A stretch of DNA of 60,872 bases from Burkholderia sp. LMG 13014. GTDB lineage: Bacteria > Pseudomonadota > Gammaproteobacteria > Burkholderiales > Burkholderiaceae. Of this stretch, positions 1 through 9,301 are shown piece after piece. Each line of letters opens with the position of its first letter. The stretch's first letter is position 1. A program made the translations under genes and the position numbers. A model generated the notes under the pieces. That model did not search any database. It was not told the DNA's origin and was given only the letters and a program-made list of their open reading frames with translations. The stretch is from positions 1 to 60,872 of the forward strand of contig NZ_CAJNKE010000004.1 in NCBI RefSeq assembly GCF_905232215.1. The letters run 5' to 3'.

Positions 1-2
1 CC

Positions 3-320
3 GCTCCCGTCACGCCGGGCAAGGACGGCGCGCGCGCGCCGCTGACGATCGGCACGCCGACCGACGGCACGATCTTCGCGATCGATCCGGACATTCCGCC
101 GAAGAACCAGCGGATCTGGTTCGAGCGGTCGGCCGGGCGCGCCACGAAGTTCGCGTGGCGGCTCGACGACAAGGTGATCGGGCACGCCGATCGCATCGCA
201 TGGATGCCGTGGCCGGGCCGGCACCGACTGGAACTCGTCGATGCGCGCGGCAATGTGGCCGACGCGATCAGCTTCGAGGTGCGCGGCGCGTTCGCGAAGG
301 CGGCCGCGCGCAAGCCCTGA
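3..320 (+). CDS. pbpC: Penicillin-binding protein 1C, C-terminal part (partial)
   Basis: This is the last 105 codons of a gene that starts before the window. The visible part matches the beta-sandwich domain that closes PBP1C (bifunctional transglycosylase/transpeptidase acting on periplasmic peptidoglycan): the motifs WRLDD, WMPWPGRH, LVDARGN and FEVRG appear in order. The catalytic domains lie outside the window, so the identification rests on the tail domain alone. It ends 23 bp before the convergent lemA gene. Confidence 0.8.
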   Translation, partial: APVTPGKDGARAPLTIGTPTDGTIFAIDPDIPPKNQRIWFERSAGRATKFAWRLDDKVIGHADRIAWMPWPGRHRLELVDARGNVADAISFEVRGAFAKAAARKP

Positions 321-343
321 GCGCCTGAGCGGGTGAGCCGGCC

Positions 344-970
344 TTACTCGGCGGCCGCGTTCGCCTTCGGCGACTGCGGTTGCGCGGAGAAGTCGAGTGC
401 CGGCGCGGTCGAGATCGCCGCCTCGTTCGCGACGCCGAAGTTCGGGCGCGGCTGGTAGCCGAAGATCTTCGCGATCACGACGCCCGGGAACTGGCGGATC
501 TGCACGTTGTACTGCTGCACGGTCTTGATGTAGCGGCCGCGCGCGACCGCGATGCGGTTTTCCGTGCCTTCGAGCTGGGTCTGCAGGTCGCGGAACGCTT
601 CGTTCGCCTTGAGCTCCGGGTAGCGCTCGGACACCACCATCAGCCGGCTCAGCGCACCCGACAGCTCGCCCTGCCGCTGGTCGAACGCCGCGAGCGCGGC
701 CGGATCCTTGGCCATCTCCGGCGTTATCTGCACGCTGCCCACGCGCGCACGGGCGGACGCCACCTCGGTCAGCACGCGTTCCTCGTGCGCCGCGTAGCCC
801 TTCACCGACGCGGCGAGGTTCGGCACGAGGTCGGCGCGGCGCTGGTACTGGTTCAGCACTTCGGACCACGCGGCATTGATGTTCTCGTCGGACGACTGGA
901 TCGCGTTATAGCCGCACCCCGCGAGCGGAGCCAGCACGCAGCACACGAGCAGGATTCGAAACCATTTCAT
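344..970 (-). CDS. lemA: LemA family lipoprotein
   Basis: A 208-residue protein. It begins with a lipoprotein signal peptide with lipobox LAGC (Cys about residue 19), followed by the long helical LemA domain (AWSEVLNQYQRRADLVPNL, then YPELKANEAFRDLQTQLEGTENRI). An upstream in-frame Met exists at 1036, but only the start at 970 places the signal peptide at the N-terminus. LemA proteins are membrane-anchored helical bundles of unsettled function. It follows the TPM-domain gene by 81 bp on the same strand, a common LemA/TPM pairing that suggests an operon. Confidence 0.88.
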   Translation of the reverse strand: MKWFRILLVCCVLAPLAGCGYNAIQSSDENINAAWSEVLNQYQRRADLVPNLAASVKGYAAHEERVLTEVASARARVGSVQITPEMAKDPAALAAFDQRQGELSGALSRLMVVSERYPELKANEAFRDLQTQLEGTENRIAVARGRYIKTVQQYNVQIRQFPGVVIAKIFGYQPRPNFGVANEAAISTAPALDFSAQPQSPKANAAAE

Positions 971-1051
971 TGTCGATGTTTCCGGTTGAACGCTCCGGGT
1001 GGAGCCATAGGTGAAAAGAAACGGGGGCGCAGGCACGCTGCGCGCGGGTGG

Positions 1052-2479
1052 CTACCAGCGGCCCGATGCACCGCCGCCGCCGCTCGACCCGCCATCGCCG
1101 CGGAACGAATCGGCGCTCGAGCGCGATCGGGAGCCGGACGAGGAAGACGACGAGGACGAGCCGATGCCCATCAACTTCGCCCAGATCACGGCGAGCACGC
1201 ACAGCACGCCGAAGAGGCCGGACAGCACTTCCTCGACCGAATAATCCATCTCGCGCCCGATCGCGATGATCATGAACAGCGTCCCGTCCACGATCGCCGT
1301 GTATTTGCGCACGCGCGCCGAAAGAAACAGGTTGATGCCGAGCAGGCACGGCGCGACACCGGCCGCCGCGGGGACGAACAACGCGGCGCCCAGGATTGCT
1401 TCGAGATTGCCGTTGAAGATCGTGCCGACCGGCAGCATCACGATCGGTACGACGGCCGCCACGAGCCACGCCGCCAGCAGCGCCACCCGGCGGCGCAGCT
1501 GGCGCCACTGCGCGACCACGCCCAGCACGACGTTGGCCACCCCGAGCAGGAACCAGAACCGCACGCCGCCCGTGTTCGCATGTTTCCGCACCGGCAGGCC
1601 GTTCGGCTGGTACTGTTCGCCGCCGGTCCGGGCGTCACGGGGCGGTGTATTCGTGGCATCCGTCGTGGTCGCCGTGGCCGTTTCGTATGCGTCGTCGCGC
1701 CCGCCGGGCGCCGTCGCGGGTGCCGCCTGCTCCGGCGTGGCGACGTCCGCCGGCATCATTTCGCGTGCCAGCGCGTCCACCGCATCGCTGATGCCACCTT
1801 CGATACGGTTCTCGCGGAATGCCGGCACGATCCGCTCACGGATGATCCGGCCCGCGACGATGTCAGGAATCGTGCCTTCGAGCCCGTAGCCGACTTCGAT
1901 CCGCACGGTATGGTCGTTGAGTGCGGCGACGAGCAGCAGGCCGTTGTTGACCTCGGCCTTGCCGAGCTTCCAATGGTCGAATACGGTGGTCGCGAACTGT
2001 TCGATCGTCGACTGGCCGGTCGACCCGACCAGCAGGATCGCGATCTGCACGCCGAGCCGTCGTTCGAGCGCAGCGAGGCGGTCGGTCAGCTCGGATGCGC
2101 AGGCGGCGCTCAGCACGCCCGTGGTGTCCGTCACGCGGCCTTTCAGCGGCGGTGCGGCTTCGGGTTTTGCGGCGACCGGATAGGCCGCCGCCGCGGCCAC
2201 GTGCGTGCAGGCCGATTGGGACGGGTTAAATGGCGTGGCGGCCGACGATGCCGCGACGGCGTTGCTGCCGTCTTCGGTTGGCGCTGCAATGGCCGCACCA
2301 CCGAACAGCACGACCGCACCCGCCAGCAAGGCCGTGGCCTTCCAGAAGCCGGGCCTCCGGGCGTCGCCCTTCGTGCTGCGTGCGTGCGGAATGCCGTTTC
2401 GGGTCGTGCCTGCCCACGATGCCGGCTCGCCCTCGCCAGCCGGCGGGCCCGGCCGGCCCGTCTGTCGTTTCAAGTTCAT
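1052..2479 (-). CDS. TPM-domain (YgcG-like) membrane protein
   Basis: A 475-residue protein. An N-terminal hydrophobic segment precedes a TPM domain at about residues 110-235 (VTDTTGVLSAACASEL, LLVAALNDHTVRIEVGYGLE, IVAGRIIRERIVPAFRENR). Several hydrophobic segments follow after about residue 310, then a Ser/Arg-rich stretch and a Gly-rich end (GGGGASGRW). TPM proteins are membrane-associated and often encoded with LemA, as here; a role in envelope or photosystem-type protein quality control is known only for distant relatives. The exact N-terminus is uncertain because the first 45 residues are of low complexity. Confidence 0.8.
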   Translation of the reverse strand: MNLKRQTGRPGPPAGEGEPASWAGTTRNGIPHARSTKGDARRPGFWKATALLAGAVVLFGGAAIAAPTEDGSNAVAASSAATPFNPSQSACTHVAAAAAYPVAAKPEAAPPLKGRVTDTTGVLSAACASELTDRLAALERRLGVQIAILLVGSTGQSTIEQFATTVFDHWKLGKAEVNNGLLLVAALNDHTVRIEVGYGLEGTIPDIVAGRIIRERIVPAFRENRIEGGISDAVDALAREMMPADVATPEQAAPATAPGGRDDAYETATATTTDATNTPPRDARTGGEQYQPNGLPVRKHANTGGVRFWFLLGVANVVLGVVAQWRQLRRRVALLAAWLVAAVVPIVMLPVGTIFNGNLEAILGAALFVPAAAGVAPCLLGINLFLSARVRKYTAIVDGTLFMIIAIGREMDYSVEEVLSGLFGVLCVLAVIWAKLMGIGSSSSSSSSGSRSRSSADSFRGDGGSSGGGGASGRW

Positions 2480-2811
2480 GTCGGAAACGGCGCGCCGGCT
2501 CCATCGGGCGCGGCGCGTTCTCTCGTCGTTTTTAATCGTCCCGCAGCATAACCAATCGCGAAGGGAACTGAAAGGTTTCCGGCCGACTTCCGGACCTCGT
2601 CATTTCAGTCTGCCGTCGTATCGCCCCGATGCCGGCAATGCCGTGCAGCGCATGACACGCTCGACGGCAGGTCGCCCCCGGCCGCAAGCGGCCGCAAGCG
2701 AGCCAAGCGGACCAACCGGGCAAGCAGCCCCCCGTTTCGGGACCTAGAATATGAACGGCACCGCCTCACCGGCGCCTACCGGTTGCCCCACTCTCCTCAA
2801 GGCCAGCGACC
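2480..2811. other. Intergenic region between divergent genes
   Basis: About 330 bp separate the minus-strand TPM gene from the plus-strand lipoprotein gene. It should hold promoters for both, but I see no strong sigma-70 pair and no convincing small gene. A weak purine-rich ribosome site (AAGG) lies shortly before the ATG at 2812. Confidence 0.5.
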
Positions 2812-3501
2812 ATGAACATTCACCCCAGCCGTTTCATCCGCCCCGCGCTGGGCACGCTCTGCATCGCCACCCTCGCGACGCTTCAGGCGTGCGGCGGCGA
2901 TGCCTGCTTCGGCGTGGATGCCTGTTTCAACAACAACACGCAGACCGTCGCGCTCTCGGGCACCGCCGCGACGGGCGACGCGCTCGCCAGCGCGCAGGTG
3001 GCGGTCAGCTGCGTGACGGGCTCGGCGACGACGCTGACGGACGGCGGCGGCAACTACCAGGTGACGGTCAATGCCGTGCTGCCGTGCGCGATCACCGTGA
3101 CGTCGGGCGGCACGAGCCTGCATTCACTCGCGTACGCGGGCGGCACGTTCAATACGACGCCCGAGACCGAGCTGATGCTGGTTTATCTCGCCGCCCAGCT
3201 CGGCACGAACACGGCCACATTGATCGGCAATTTCCAGCAGAATTCGCGCTACCAGCAGGCGATGAACAATGCGAACACCGTACAGGCCGCACAATCGGCC
3301 GTGGTGACGAACCTGCAGCAGCGCTATTCGGTCACGCTCGCGGCGCCGGCATACCTGACCACGTCGTTCACGGTCGGGCAACCGGGCGTCGACAGCGATC
3401 TCGTCGCACTCGCGAAAGCCGGCGCGATCGACTCGAACGGGATGCCGGATCCGGTTGCCGTTTCGCTGCTGACGCAGGCCGGCGCGGCGCATCCGCTGTA
3501 A
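2812..3501 (+). CDS. Putative lipoprotein of unknown function
   Basis: A 229-residue protein with a signal peptide ending in a lipobox-like LQAC (Cys27). A Thr/Ala/Gly-rich segment resembling a bacterial Ig-like or carboxypeptidase-regulatory fold follows (AATGDALASAQVAVSCV, TLTDGGGNYQVTVNA), then a helical, Asn/Gln-rich C-terminal half. I do not recognise a named family. It would be exported and probably membrane-anchored. It stands alone, convergent with the acetyltransferase gene. Confidence 0.7.
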   Translation: MNIHPSRFIRPALGTLCIATLATLQACGGDACFGVDACFNNNTQTVALSGTAATGDALASAQVAVSCVTGSATTLTDGGGNYQVTVNAVLPCAITVTSGGTSLHSLAYAGGTFNTTPETELMLVYLAAQLGTNTATLIGNFQQNSRYQQAMNNANTVQAAQSAVVTNLQQRYSVTLAAPAYLTTSFTVGQPGVDSDLVALAKAGAIDSNGMPDPVAVSLLTQAGAAHPL

Positions 3502-3540
3502 GCGGCCGGCGGCGGGAAGAAGCTCGCCCGGGATCGGGCG

Positions 3541-4083
3541 TCAGGCGCGCGCTTCGGGCTCGCCGTCGGCCAGCAGCGCCCACCGTTCGTGGTCGCGCCA
3601 TTCGCCGCCGATGCGCAGATAGCGCGGCGAAAAACCCTCTTTCGTGAATCCGAGCCGCCGAACCAGCGCAATCGATGCGTGGTTGCCGGGCTGGATGTTC
3701 GCTTCGAGCCGATGCAGCCCGAGTTCGCCGAACGCGACGCCGATCGCCGCGCGCAGCGCCTCGGTCATCAGCCCCTGGCCGCTGAACGCCACCATGCCGT
3801 AGTACCCGAGATACGCGCTCTGGAACACGCCGCCGACGATCTCGTTGAGGTTCACCACGCCGACCACCGCCCCGGACCTGCGCTCGCGGGCGACGAGGCC
3901 GACGTTCGGCCCCGTCAGGCAGCGGGCGAACCACTGGTCGAATCCCGCCTGGTCGGTGAACGAGTCGACCCACGGCAAATGGTGGCTCCGGCTCGCGCGG
4001 TTGGCGGCGATCAGGTCGGCGCCGTCGGTTCGGGCGACGCGGTTCAGCAGGATCGAGGGGTTGAGTCGGTCGACGGGCGGCAC
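3541..4083 (-). CDS. GNAT family (RimJ/RimL-type) N-acetyltransferase
   Basis: A 180-residue protein with the GNAT fold: the acetyl-CoA-binding loop GQGLMTEALRAAI and the C-terminal signature LHRLEANIQPGNHASI and ALVRRLGF, typical of RimJ/RimL-type enzymes that acetylate N-terminal amino groups or small amines. The start is GTG, directly after the TAA of the MFS transporter with no gap, so the two are probably translationally coupled. The true substrate is unknown. Confidence 0.85.
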   Translation of the reverse strand: MPPVDRLNPSILLNRVARTDGADLIAANRASRSHHLPWVDSFTDQAGFDQWFARCLTGPNVGLVARERRSGAVVGVVNLNEIVGGVFQSAYLGYYGMVAFSGQGLMTEALRAAIGVAFGELGLHRLEANIQPGNHASIALVRRLGFTKEGFSPRYLRIGGEWRDHERWALLADGEPEARA

Positions 4084-5337
4084 TTAAGCGGCCTCCCCGT
4101 TCCCGCACACGACGGACGCGGCCTGGGCCTGCTGCTGCGACAGGTACCGCAGCAGCTTGGTGACCATCCACACGACGATGCACGACAGCGCGACGAAGAA
4201 CACCGCGAGCGGCGTCAGGACATGGATCGACACGAAACCGGCCAGCCCCATCATCGCGGACGACACGAGCAGCAGCGCGCAGCCGAGGATCGCGCTCGTC
4301 AGGCCGGCGATATGCGGGAACAGCGAATTGCCCTTGGCCATCAGCGTCGGGTACATCGCGCCCGCGCAAAAGCCCATCACGAGCACCGGCGTCGCAAGCG
4401 TCCATACGCGCAGCCCGACTGTGAGCGCCAGCACCAGCATCGCAACCGACGCCCCCGCCATCACGCGCGCGCCGATGCGCAGCCGTTGCTCGGCGCTCGG
4501 CAGCCCGCGCCCGTGAATGCGGTTCGACAGGCCGCCGAGGAAATACATCAGCCCGATCCCGAGCGCGAGATAGCCGAAGAAGGTCGGCGGCTTGTGCAGT
4601 GTGGTCTGCACCATGAACGGCCCGACGATGTTGAACACGAGCAGGATGCTGTAGCACAGCCCCTGTGCCAGGAAGCAGCTCTGGAACACCGGGCTCGCCA
4701 GCACCTTGCCCGCGTTCGTCATCAGCGTGCGCGGTTCGAGATGCACCGGTTTCGGCAAGGTTTCGCGGTAACGCCACAGCAGCGCCCACATCGCCAGCGA
4801 GTACACCAGCAGGAACACGAGGCACGCGCGCCAGCCGAACCATTCCTGCAGGTGCGCGCCGATCACCGGCGCGATGATCGGCGCAAGCCCCCACGCGATC
4901 GACATGTACGTGAACGCGTGCATCAGCGCCTGGCCGGAGAACGAATCGGTGATGATCGCCTTCGCGAGCAGGTTGGTGGTCGCGATGCCGAAGCCCTGCA
5001 GGCAGCGTGCCAACACGAACGTCTCCAGGTTCTGCGCGCCGAGCGACAGCAGGCAGCCGATCGTGTAGATCACGAGTCCGAACGCGAGCACGCGCTTGCG
5101 GCCGTAAGCGTCGGCGATCGGCCCGAAGATGAGCTGGCCGAGCGCGTAGGCCGCCATGTAGCCGGATACGCTCGACTGGATCGCCTGTGGCGTGGTCGCG
5201 AACGAACGCGCCATGTCGGGCAGCGCGGGCACGTAGATGTCGATCGCGAGCTGGCCGGCGGACGCGAACAGGCAGATCAGGAACAGCAGGAAACGCGGCG
5301 AGTTCGACTCGCGCGCGGAAGTGAGCGTGGCGTTCAT
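4084..5337 (-). CDS. MFS drug-resistance transporter, Bcr/CflA family
   Basis: A 417-residue integral membrane protein with about 12 hydrophobic segments. MFS motif A is seen as GPIADAYGRKRVLAFG, and the N-terminal LLFLICLFASAGQLAIDIYVPALPDM is typical of Bcr/CflA drug:H+ antiporters. It is the first gene of a two-gene unit with the acetyltransferase, a pairing that fits detoxification by efflux plus acetylation, although that link is inferred. Length is normal for the family. Confidence 0.88.
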   Translation of the reverse strand: MNATLTSARESNSPRFLLFLICLFASAGQLAIDIYVPALPDMARSFATTPQAIQSSVSGYMAAYALGQLIFGPIADAYGRKRVLAFGLVIYTIGCLLSLGAQNLETFVLARCLQGFGIATTNLLAKAIITDSFSGQALMHAFTYMSIAWGLAPIIAPVIGAHLQEWFGWRACLVFLLVYSLAMWALLWRYRETLPKPVHLEPRTLMTNAGKVLASPVFQSCFLAQGLCYSILLVFNIVGPFMVQTTLHKPPTFFGYLALGIGLMYFLGGLSNRIHGRGLPSAEQRLRIGARVMAGASVAMLVLALTVGLRVWTLATPVLVMGFCAGAMYPTLMAKGNSLFPHIAGLTSAILGCALLLVSSAMMGLAGFVSIHVLTPLAVFFVALSCIVVWMVTKLLRYLSQQQAQAASVVCGNGEAA

Positions 5338-5829
5338 GACGACTGGGAAGGATGACGGACAGCAGTGACGCAGCCGTGCGATGTTTGAACTGCGAACACG
5401 CGTGCGTCGTGGCGAATGCCGTATTGTGCCTGTTGTCCGGTCACGCAGCCGGATTCCCCTGGCGTGGACGAGGTTGAATGCCGATTGCGGCGTGCCAGGA
5501 AATCCGCTATCGGCGTGGCGTCCGCAGCTTTTATCCTGACTTGAGCCGGCACCCGATGGCCCTCCGGCACGTCGCGCTCACCAACGCACGCGCTATGCCG
5601 ATGCCGCACCCGGTCGGGTTCGCGATGGCGCCGTGGGCGATATACCCGTCATCGCGCCGGCCTGGCCGCCGGCACCTTCGGCAGCGCCAGCAACCACCGG
5701 CCGTGCCGGCTGCGCGCGTGCCGGAAATCAAGGCCCGACGCGTTTCGCGCCCCCCACCTTCCGCACCGTAACCGCCGGCACGCGCCGGCGGTTTTTCACG
5801 ATCAAACGTCGATCAGCACCGCATCCAGA
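5338..5829. other. Intergenic region, 490 bp
   Basis: This stretch separates the MFS gene start from the stop of the periplasmic binding-protein gene. Several open frames exist but their composition is that of GC-rich noise (Arg/Pro-rich, no family resemblance). The only clear element is the hairpin at 5772-5796. It presumably contains the promoter of the MFS/GNAT unit. Confidence 0.5.
5772..5796 (+). terminator. Rho-independent terminator-like hairpin
   Basis: Perfect 8-bp GC stem (CCGCCGGC / GCCGGCGG) with a 4-nt loop, followed by TTTTT on the plus strand. It lies 34 bp beyond the stop of the minus-strand binding-protein gene, where it may act in reverse as a weak terminator. No plus-strand gene that it would end is apparent. 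Confidence 0.55.
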
Positions 5830-6726
5830 TCAATACTGCGCCTGATCCGTCGGATTCCTGAACAGCTGCTTCATCTCCGCCGACAGCGGATAGTCGAGGC
5901 TCACGCCCTTCGGCGGAATCGGCTGCGTGAACCACTGGTTATAGAGCTTCTCGGCCGCCCCCGACGTCTGCATCTTCGCGATCACGCCGTCGACGACATG
6001 CTTGAACGCCGGATCGTCCCTGCGCATCATGCACGCGTAGTTCTCGTGGACGAGCGGCGTGCCCGTCACCGTGTACGCGCCCGGGTTGCGGTCCTTCGCG
6101 ATCTCGCCGTACAGCAGCGGCTCGTCCATCACGAACGCCACCGCGCGCCCGGTCGTGACGTTCATGAACGCTTCGGCGTGATCCTTCGCGCTGATGATCG
6201 TCATGTTCATCGCCTTCTCTTCGTTGAGCTTGCGCAGCAGGCGCTCGTCCGACGTGCCGGCCGTCGTCGCGACCGTCTTGCCGGCCAGGTCCGCGAAATC
6301 CTTCACGCCCGAATCCTTGCGTGTGCTGAAGCGGATGCCGTACAAAAAGATACTGTTCGAGAACGCGGCCTGCTTCTGCCGTTCGAGCGTGTTCGTCGTC
6401 GATCCGCATTCGAAATCGATCGTCCCGTTCTGCAGCAGCGGAATCCGGTTCTGCGACGTGATCGGGATTTCCTTCACCGCGAGATTCGGCACGTTCAGTT
6501 CCGTCTTCAACTGGTCGATGATGCGCGACGCGATGTCGCGCGAATAGCCGATGTTCTTCTGCTGGTTGTCCGAATACGAGAACGGCACCGACGATTCGCG
6601 AATGCCCAGCGACACGACGCCCGTGTCCTTGATCTTCTTCAGCGTGCCGGTAAGGGCCTGCGCGTGCGCGGTACCCGCCAGCGCACAGGACAGCGCGACG
6701 GCCAGCCAGCGTAAGCGGCGATCCAT
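5830..6726 (-). CDS. gltI: Glutamate/aspartate-type ABC transporter substrate-binding protein
   Basis: A 298-residue periplasmic protein. A Sec signal peptide ends at AHA|Q, followed by a family 3 solute-binding domain (VVSLGIRESSVPFSYSD, ITSQNRIPLLQNGTIDFECG, TTNTLERQKQAAFSN). It closely resembles GltI, which binds glutamate/aspartate for import. No permease or ATPase gene is adjacent in the window, so it is an orphan binding protein here; the ligand is inferred. Confidence 0.85.
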   Translation of the reverse strand: MDRRLRWLAVALSCALAGTAHAQALTGTLKKIKDTGVVSLGIRESSVPFSYSDNQQKNIGYSRDIASRIIDQLKTELNVPNLAVKEIPITSQNRIPLLQNGTIDFECGSTTNTLERQKQAAFSNSIFLYGIRFSTRKDSGVKDFADLAGKTVATTAGTSDERLLRKLNEEKAMNMTIISAKDHAEAFMNVTTGRAVAFVMDEPLLYGEIAKDRNPGAYTVTGTPLVHENYACMMRRDDPAFKHVVDGVIAKMQTSGAAEKLYNQWFTQPIPPKGVSLDYPLSAEMKQLFRNPTDQAQY

Positions 6727-7147
6727 GCTTTTCTCCTGACGAAACGTTGATCGAATCGCGATCGTACGCTCGACAAAATTCGCGTCGAATCAGGGAAAGC
6801 GTAAACAACCTTCCACCGTGGCCGCCCGTTGAAAGACGTTTGCCGTGCCGCGCAAACCGGCCCGCGGCGCAGGTTTCGCCCGACCGGCCACGCGTGGACT
6901 CGCCCCACCTTCTGTGCCACACGTTCCAAACGCGCGTTCATGCTGCAACGCACCAACGTAATCGTTTGCGCGCCCGCGGATTTTTCTCGTGAAACGTACT
7001 CAAGAAGCCGCCACGCCGGCCGTTACCCAGTGCATGGCGCGTCGCAGCAACCTTGCCGCGACCGTCAGAAAAAAAAGACAAGGTCCGGGTCAGCCGGACC
7101 AGCGCCACCGCCGGCACGACGGTTATCTACGAGGATCGAGTTTCAAC
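6727..7147. other. Intergenic region between divergent genes
   Basis: About 420 bp between the binding-protein gene and the subtilase gene. An open frame extends upstream of the subtilase to 6989, but that extension is basic, low-complexity sequence and would bury the lipoprotein signal peptide, so I exclude it. No clear promoter was picked out. Confidence 0.5.
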
Positions 7148-8791
7148 ATGAGAGCCAAACGTTTCAATTTCGCGCTGGCGCGCTCCGCACATGCGCGCAT
7201 GCTCGCCGGCATGCTGTCAGCCGCCGCTCTCCTACCCCTCGCCGGTTGCGGCGGAGGCGGCGGTGACGGCAGCAACCCGTCTTCCTCCAACGCGGCGCCG
7301 GCCCCGACGCCCGCTCCGACCACCCCGACACCCACTCCCACTCCCACCACGACCGGCAGCAATGCATGCGCGACGCAACAGGCCGCCGTGCAGATGGCAG
7401 CGCAGACCGCGCCGGCCGAACCGCCGATCGATCACCTGATCGTCAAGCTCAAGACGCTGACGGCCACGCGTGCGATGGCGGCCATCGACAACGGGACGCG
7501 GCTCGACGCCGTGATCCAGCGCTCGATGACGCGCTGGACGGCGCCGGTCGCCGGCAGCGCACGCGCCTATGCGAGCACGGTCGGGCAAGCGCCGGTGAAC
7601 GTGCAGGTCGAACGGACGATCTCGAGCGGCGCAGCCGTGCTGTCGCTCGGCCAGCGCATGGCCGCCACCGACGCGGCCGCACTCGCGCAGGCATTCGCAG
7701 CCGATTCGGACGTCGACTACGCGGAACCGGATCACCCGATGCAGATCCGCGATACGCCGAGCGATCCGTTGTACAGCCAGCAGTGGTACCTGTCCGACCC
7801 GACCGCCGGCATCGACATGCCGCCGGCCTGGAACGTGACCAAGGGTTCGCCGACCGTCGTCACCGCCGTGCTCGACACCGGTTACCGGCCGCATGCCGAC
7901 CTCGCCGCCAACCTGATGCCCGGCTACAGCTTCATCAGCAACGTCAACACCAGCAACAACGGCCTGACGCGCGGCCCTGACGCAACCGATCCGGGCGACT
8001 GGGTCACGCAGCAGGAACTCAGCAATGCGAACGGTCCGTACTACAACTGCGCGCCGCAGCCGAGCGACAGCAGCTGGCACGGCACCCGCGTGATGGGCGT
8101 GATCGGCGCGACCGCGAACAACGGCGCCGGCATCGCCGGCATATCGTGGCTCGGCCGAATCCTGCCGGTTCGCGTGCTCGGCAAGTGCGGCGGCACGACG
8201 AGCGACATCGCGGACGGGATGCGCTGGGCAGCCGGCATTCCGGTCAGCGGCGTACCGAACAACCCGACGCCCGCGAAGGTCATCAACTTGAGCCTCGGCG
8301 GCGTCGGCGCGTGCAGCACGACGTTCCAGCAGGCCATCGACGACGTGACCGCGAAGGGCGTGACCGTCGTCGTCGCCGCCGGCAACGACGGCCTGTCGAC
8401 CGGGCTCGACCAGCCCGCGAACTGCCGCGGCGTGATCAGCGTCGGCGCAACCGACGCGACGGGCCGCCGCGCGTCGTTCAGCAACTTCGGCGCCGATGTC
8501 ACGCTCAGCGCACCGGGCGTCAACATCCTGTCGACGTCGAATACCGGCACCACGACGCCGGGCTCGGACACCTACGGCCTCGCGAACGGCACCAGCCTCG
8601 CGACGCCGCAAGTGTCGGGGGTCGCCGCGCTGATGCTGTCGGTGAACGGCAATCTCACGCCCGCGCAGATCCAGCAGAAGCTGCAGGGCGGCACGCGCAC
8701 GACCAAGCTGGCGGCCGGCACGTCGTGCACCGCGATGCCGGCGGGCTCGGGCATCCTCGATGCAGGGGCCGCCGTCGCGTCGGCCAACTAG
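7148..8791 (+). CDS. S8 family (subtilisin-like) serine protease lipoprotein
   Basis: A 547-residue exported protease. The start at 7148 puts a lipobox (LAGC, Cys34) at the end of the signal peptide. A Pro/Thr-rich linker (TPTPTPTPTTT) is followed by an inhibitor_I9-like propeptide region and the subtilase domain. The catalytic triad is visible: Asp243 in VLDTGY, His311 in HGTRVMGV and Ser483 in NGTSLATPQVSG. It likely degrades protein at the outer membrane or outside the cell. It is monocistronic, followed by a strong terminator. Confidence 0.9.
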   Translation: MRAKRFNFALARSAHARMLAGMLSAAALLPLAGCGGGGGDGSNPSSSNAAPAPTPAPTTPTPTPTPTTTGSNACATQQAAVQMAAQTAPAEPPIDHLIVKLKTLTATRAMAAIDNGTRLDAVIQRSMTRWTAPVAGSARAYASTVGQAPVNVQVERTISSGAAVLSLGQRMAATDAAALAQAFAADSDVDYAEPDHPMQIRDTPSDPLYSQQWYLSDPTAGIDMPPAWNVTKGSPTVVTAVLDTGYRPHADLAANLMPGYSFISNVNTSNNGLTRGPDATDPGDWVTQQELSNANGPYYNCAPQPSDSSWHGTRVMGVIGATANNGAGIAGISWLGRILPVRVLGKCGGTTSDIADGMRWAAGIPVSGVPNNPTPAKVINLSLGGVGACSTTFQQAIDDVTAKGVTVVVAAGNDGLSTGLDQPANCRGVISVGATDATGRRASFSNFGADVTLSAPGVNILSTSNTGTTTPGSDTYGLANGTSLATPQVSGVAALMLSVNGNLTPAQIQQKLQGGTRTTKLAAGTSCTAMPAGSGILDAGAAVASAN

Positions 8792-8815
8792 TCACCGGCA
8801 CCCTGCTTCGACGCC

Positions 8816-8853
8816 GCCGCGCGCATGCCGATCTCGCATGCGCGCGGCCGTTT
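8816..8853 (+). terminator. Terminator of the subtilase gene
   Basis: A perfect 13-bp stem (GCCGCGCGCATGC and its complement) with a 7-nt loop, followed by CGTTTC, 24 bp after the protease stop codon. The T-run is short but the stem is very stable. Confidence 0.7.
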
Positions 8854-8930
8854 CATGGGCGGCGATCCGGCGTTTCTCCGCTCGCGCATCGACTCGATTA
8901 CATTTCTCGAAATAACGACTGACAAAAGGG

Positions 8931-8960
8931 TTGACGCTTCGCACAGCGACCCATTACCAT
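8931..8960 (+). promoter_or_regulatory. Candidate promoter of the mgtA leader
   Basis: TTGACG at 8931-8936 and TACCAT at 8955-8960, spaced by 18 bp. It lies just upstream of the small leader ORF and would yield an mgtA transcript with an untranslated leader of about 540 nt. Confidence 0.45.
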
Positions 8961-8989
8961 CGCTCCCGTCTAATTACATGGAGTGTTCT

Positions 8990-9043
8990 GTGAACACCGA
9001 TGCGAGTTGTAGTTGGTGCTTGACCAACTTGACTGCTGCCTGA
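8990..9043 (+). CDS. Putative 17-residue leader peptide upstream of mgtA
   Basis: A GTG-initiated ORF of 17 codons (peptide beginning MNTDASCSWCLTNL) with a very good ribosome-binding site: GGAG at 8980-8983, 6 nt before the GTG. An in-frame ATG at 8978 would add four residues. It lies between the candidate promoter and a series of hairpins. Its small size and position fit a leader peptide that senses translation, as MgtL does for Salmonella mgtA, but the sequence is not MgtL-like and no proline is present. Confidence 0.45.
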   Translation: MNTDASCSWCLTNLTAA

Positions 9044-9069
9044 GGAAAACGCGCAGAGCCTCGTCTTCT

Positions 9070-9182
9070 GCCGCATCCCGGGAAGCAGGATGCGGCGTCC
9101 TTCCGGCCTGACTGGCCAGATCTCCCGCCGAATTTTCATTGTTGTCGAATGCACGCGATGCGCCGTCGCGCGCGTGCATTCG
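9070..9182 (+). promoter_or_regulatory. Hairpin-rich mgtA leader region
   Basis: Two strong inverted repeats are visible in the mgtA leader: GCCGCATCC/GGATGCGGC (9070-9078 with 9088-9096) and a perfect 12-bp stem starting CGAATGCACGCG (9146-9157 with 9171-9182). Neither has a T-run, so they are not simple terminators. They lie between the 17-codon ORF and the proline-rich ORF and may be part of an attenuation or Rho-dependent control region. Confidence 0.5.
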
Positions 9183-9301
9183 TGTTGCGCGCAGCGTCAG
9201 CCGCGCGCGCCTTCCGTTCGCGTGCCGTCCGGCCGCGCGCCTTCGTGCGTGCGTCGCTGTCGATCGCCCGCGCCGATTATCCGCAACCGACAGGAGTGCA
9301 G

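Noticed and set aside
3589-5355. Plus-strand open frame of 588 codons opposite the GNAT/MFS genes
   Set aside because: Same shadow effect; composition is Arg/His/Gln-rich noise and the minus-strand genes have clear families.
5478-5771. 97-codon plus-strand frame in the 5.3-5.8 kb gap
   Set aside because: Pro/Arg-rich without ribosome site or family resemblance; only the hairpin after it looks real.
6989-7147. N-terminal extension of the subtilase to 6989
   Set aside because: It would place the lipoprotein signal peptide inside the protein; the ATG at 7148 is the sensible start.
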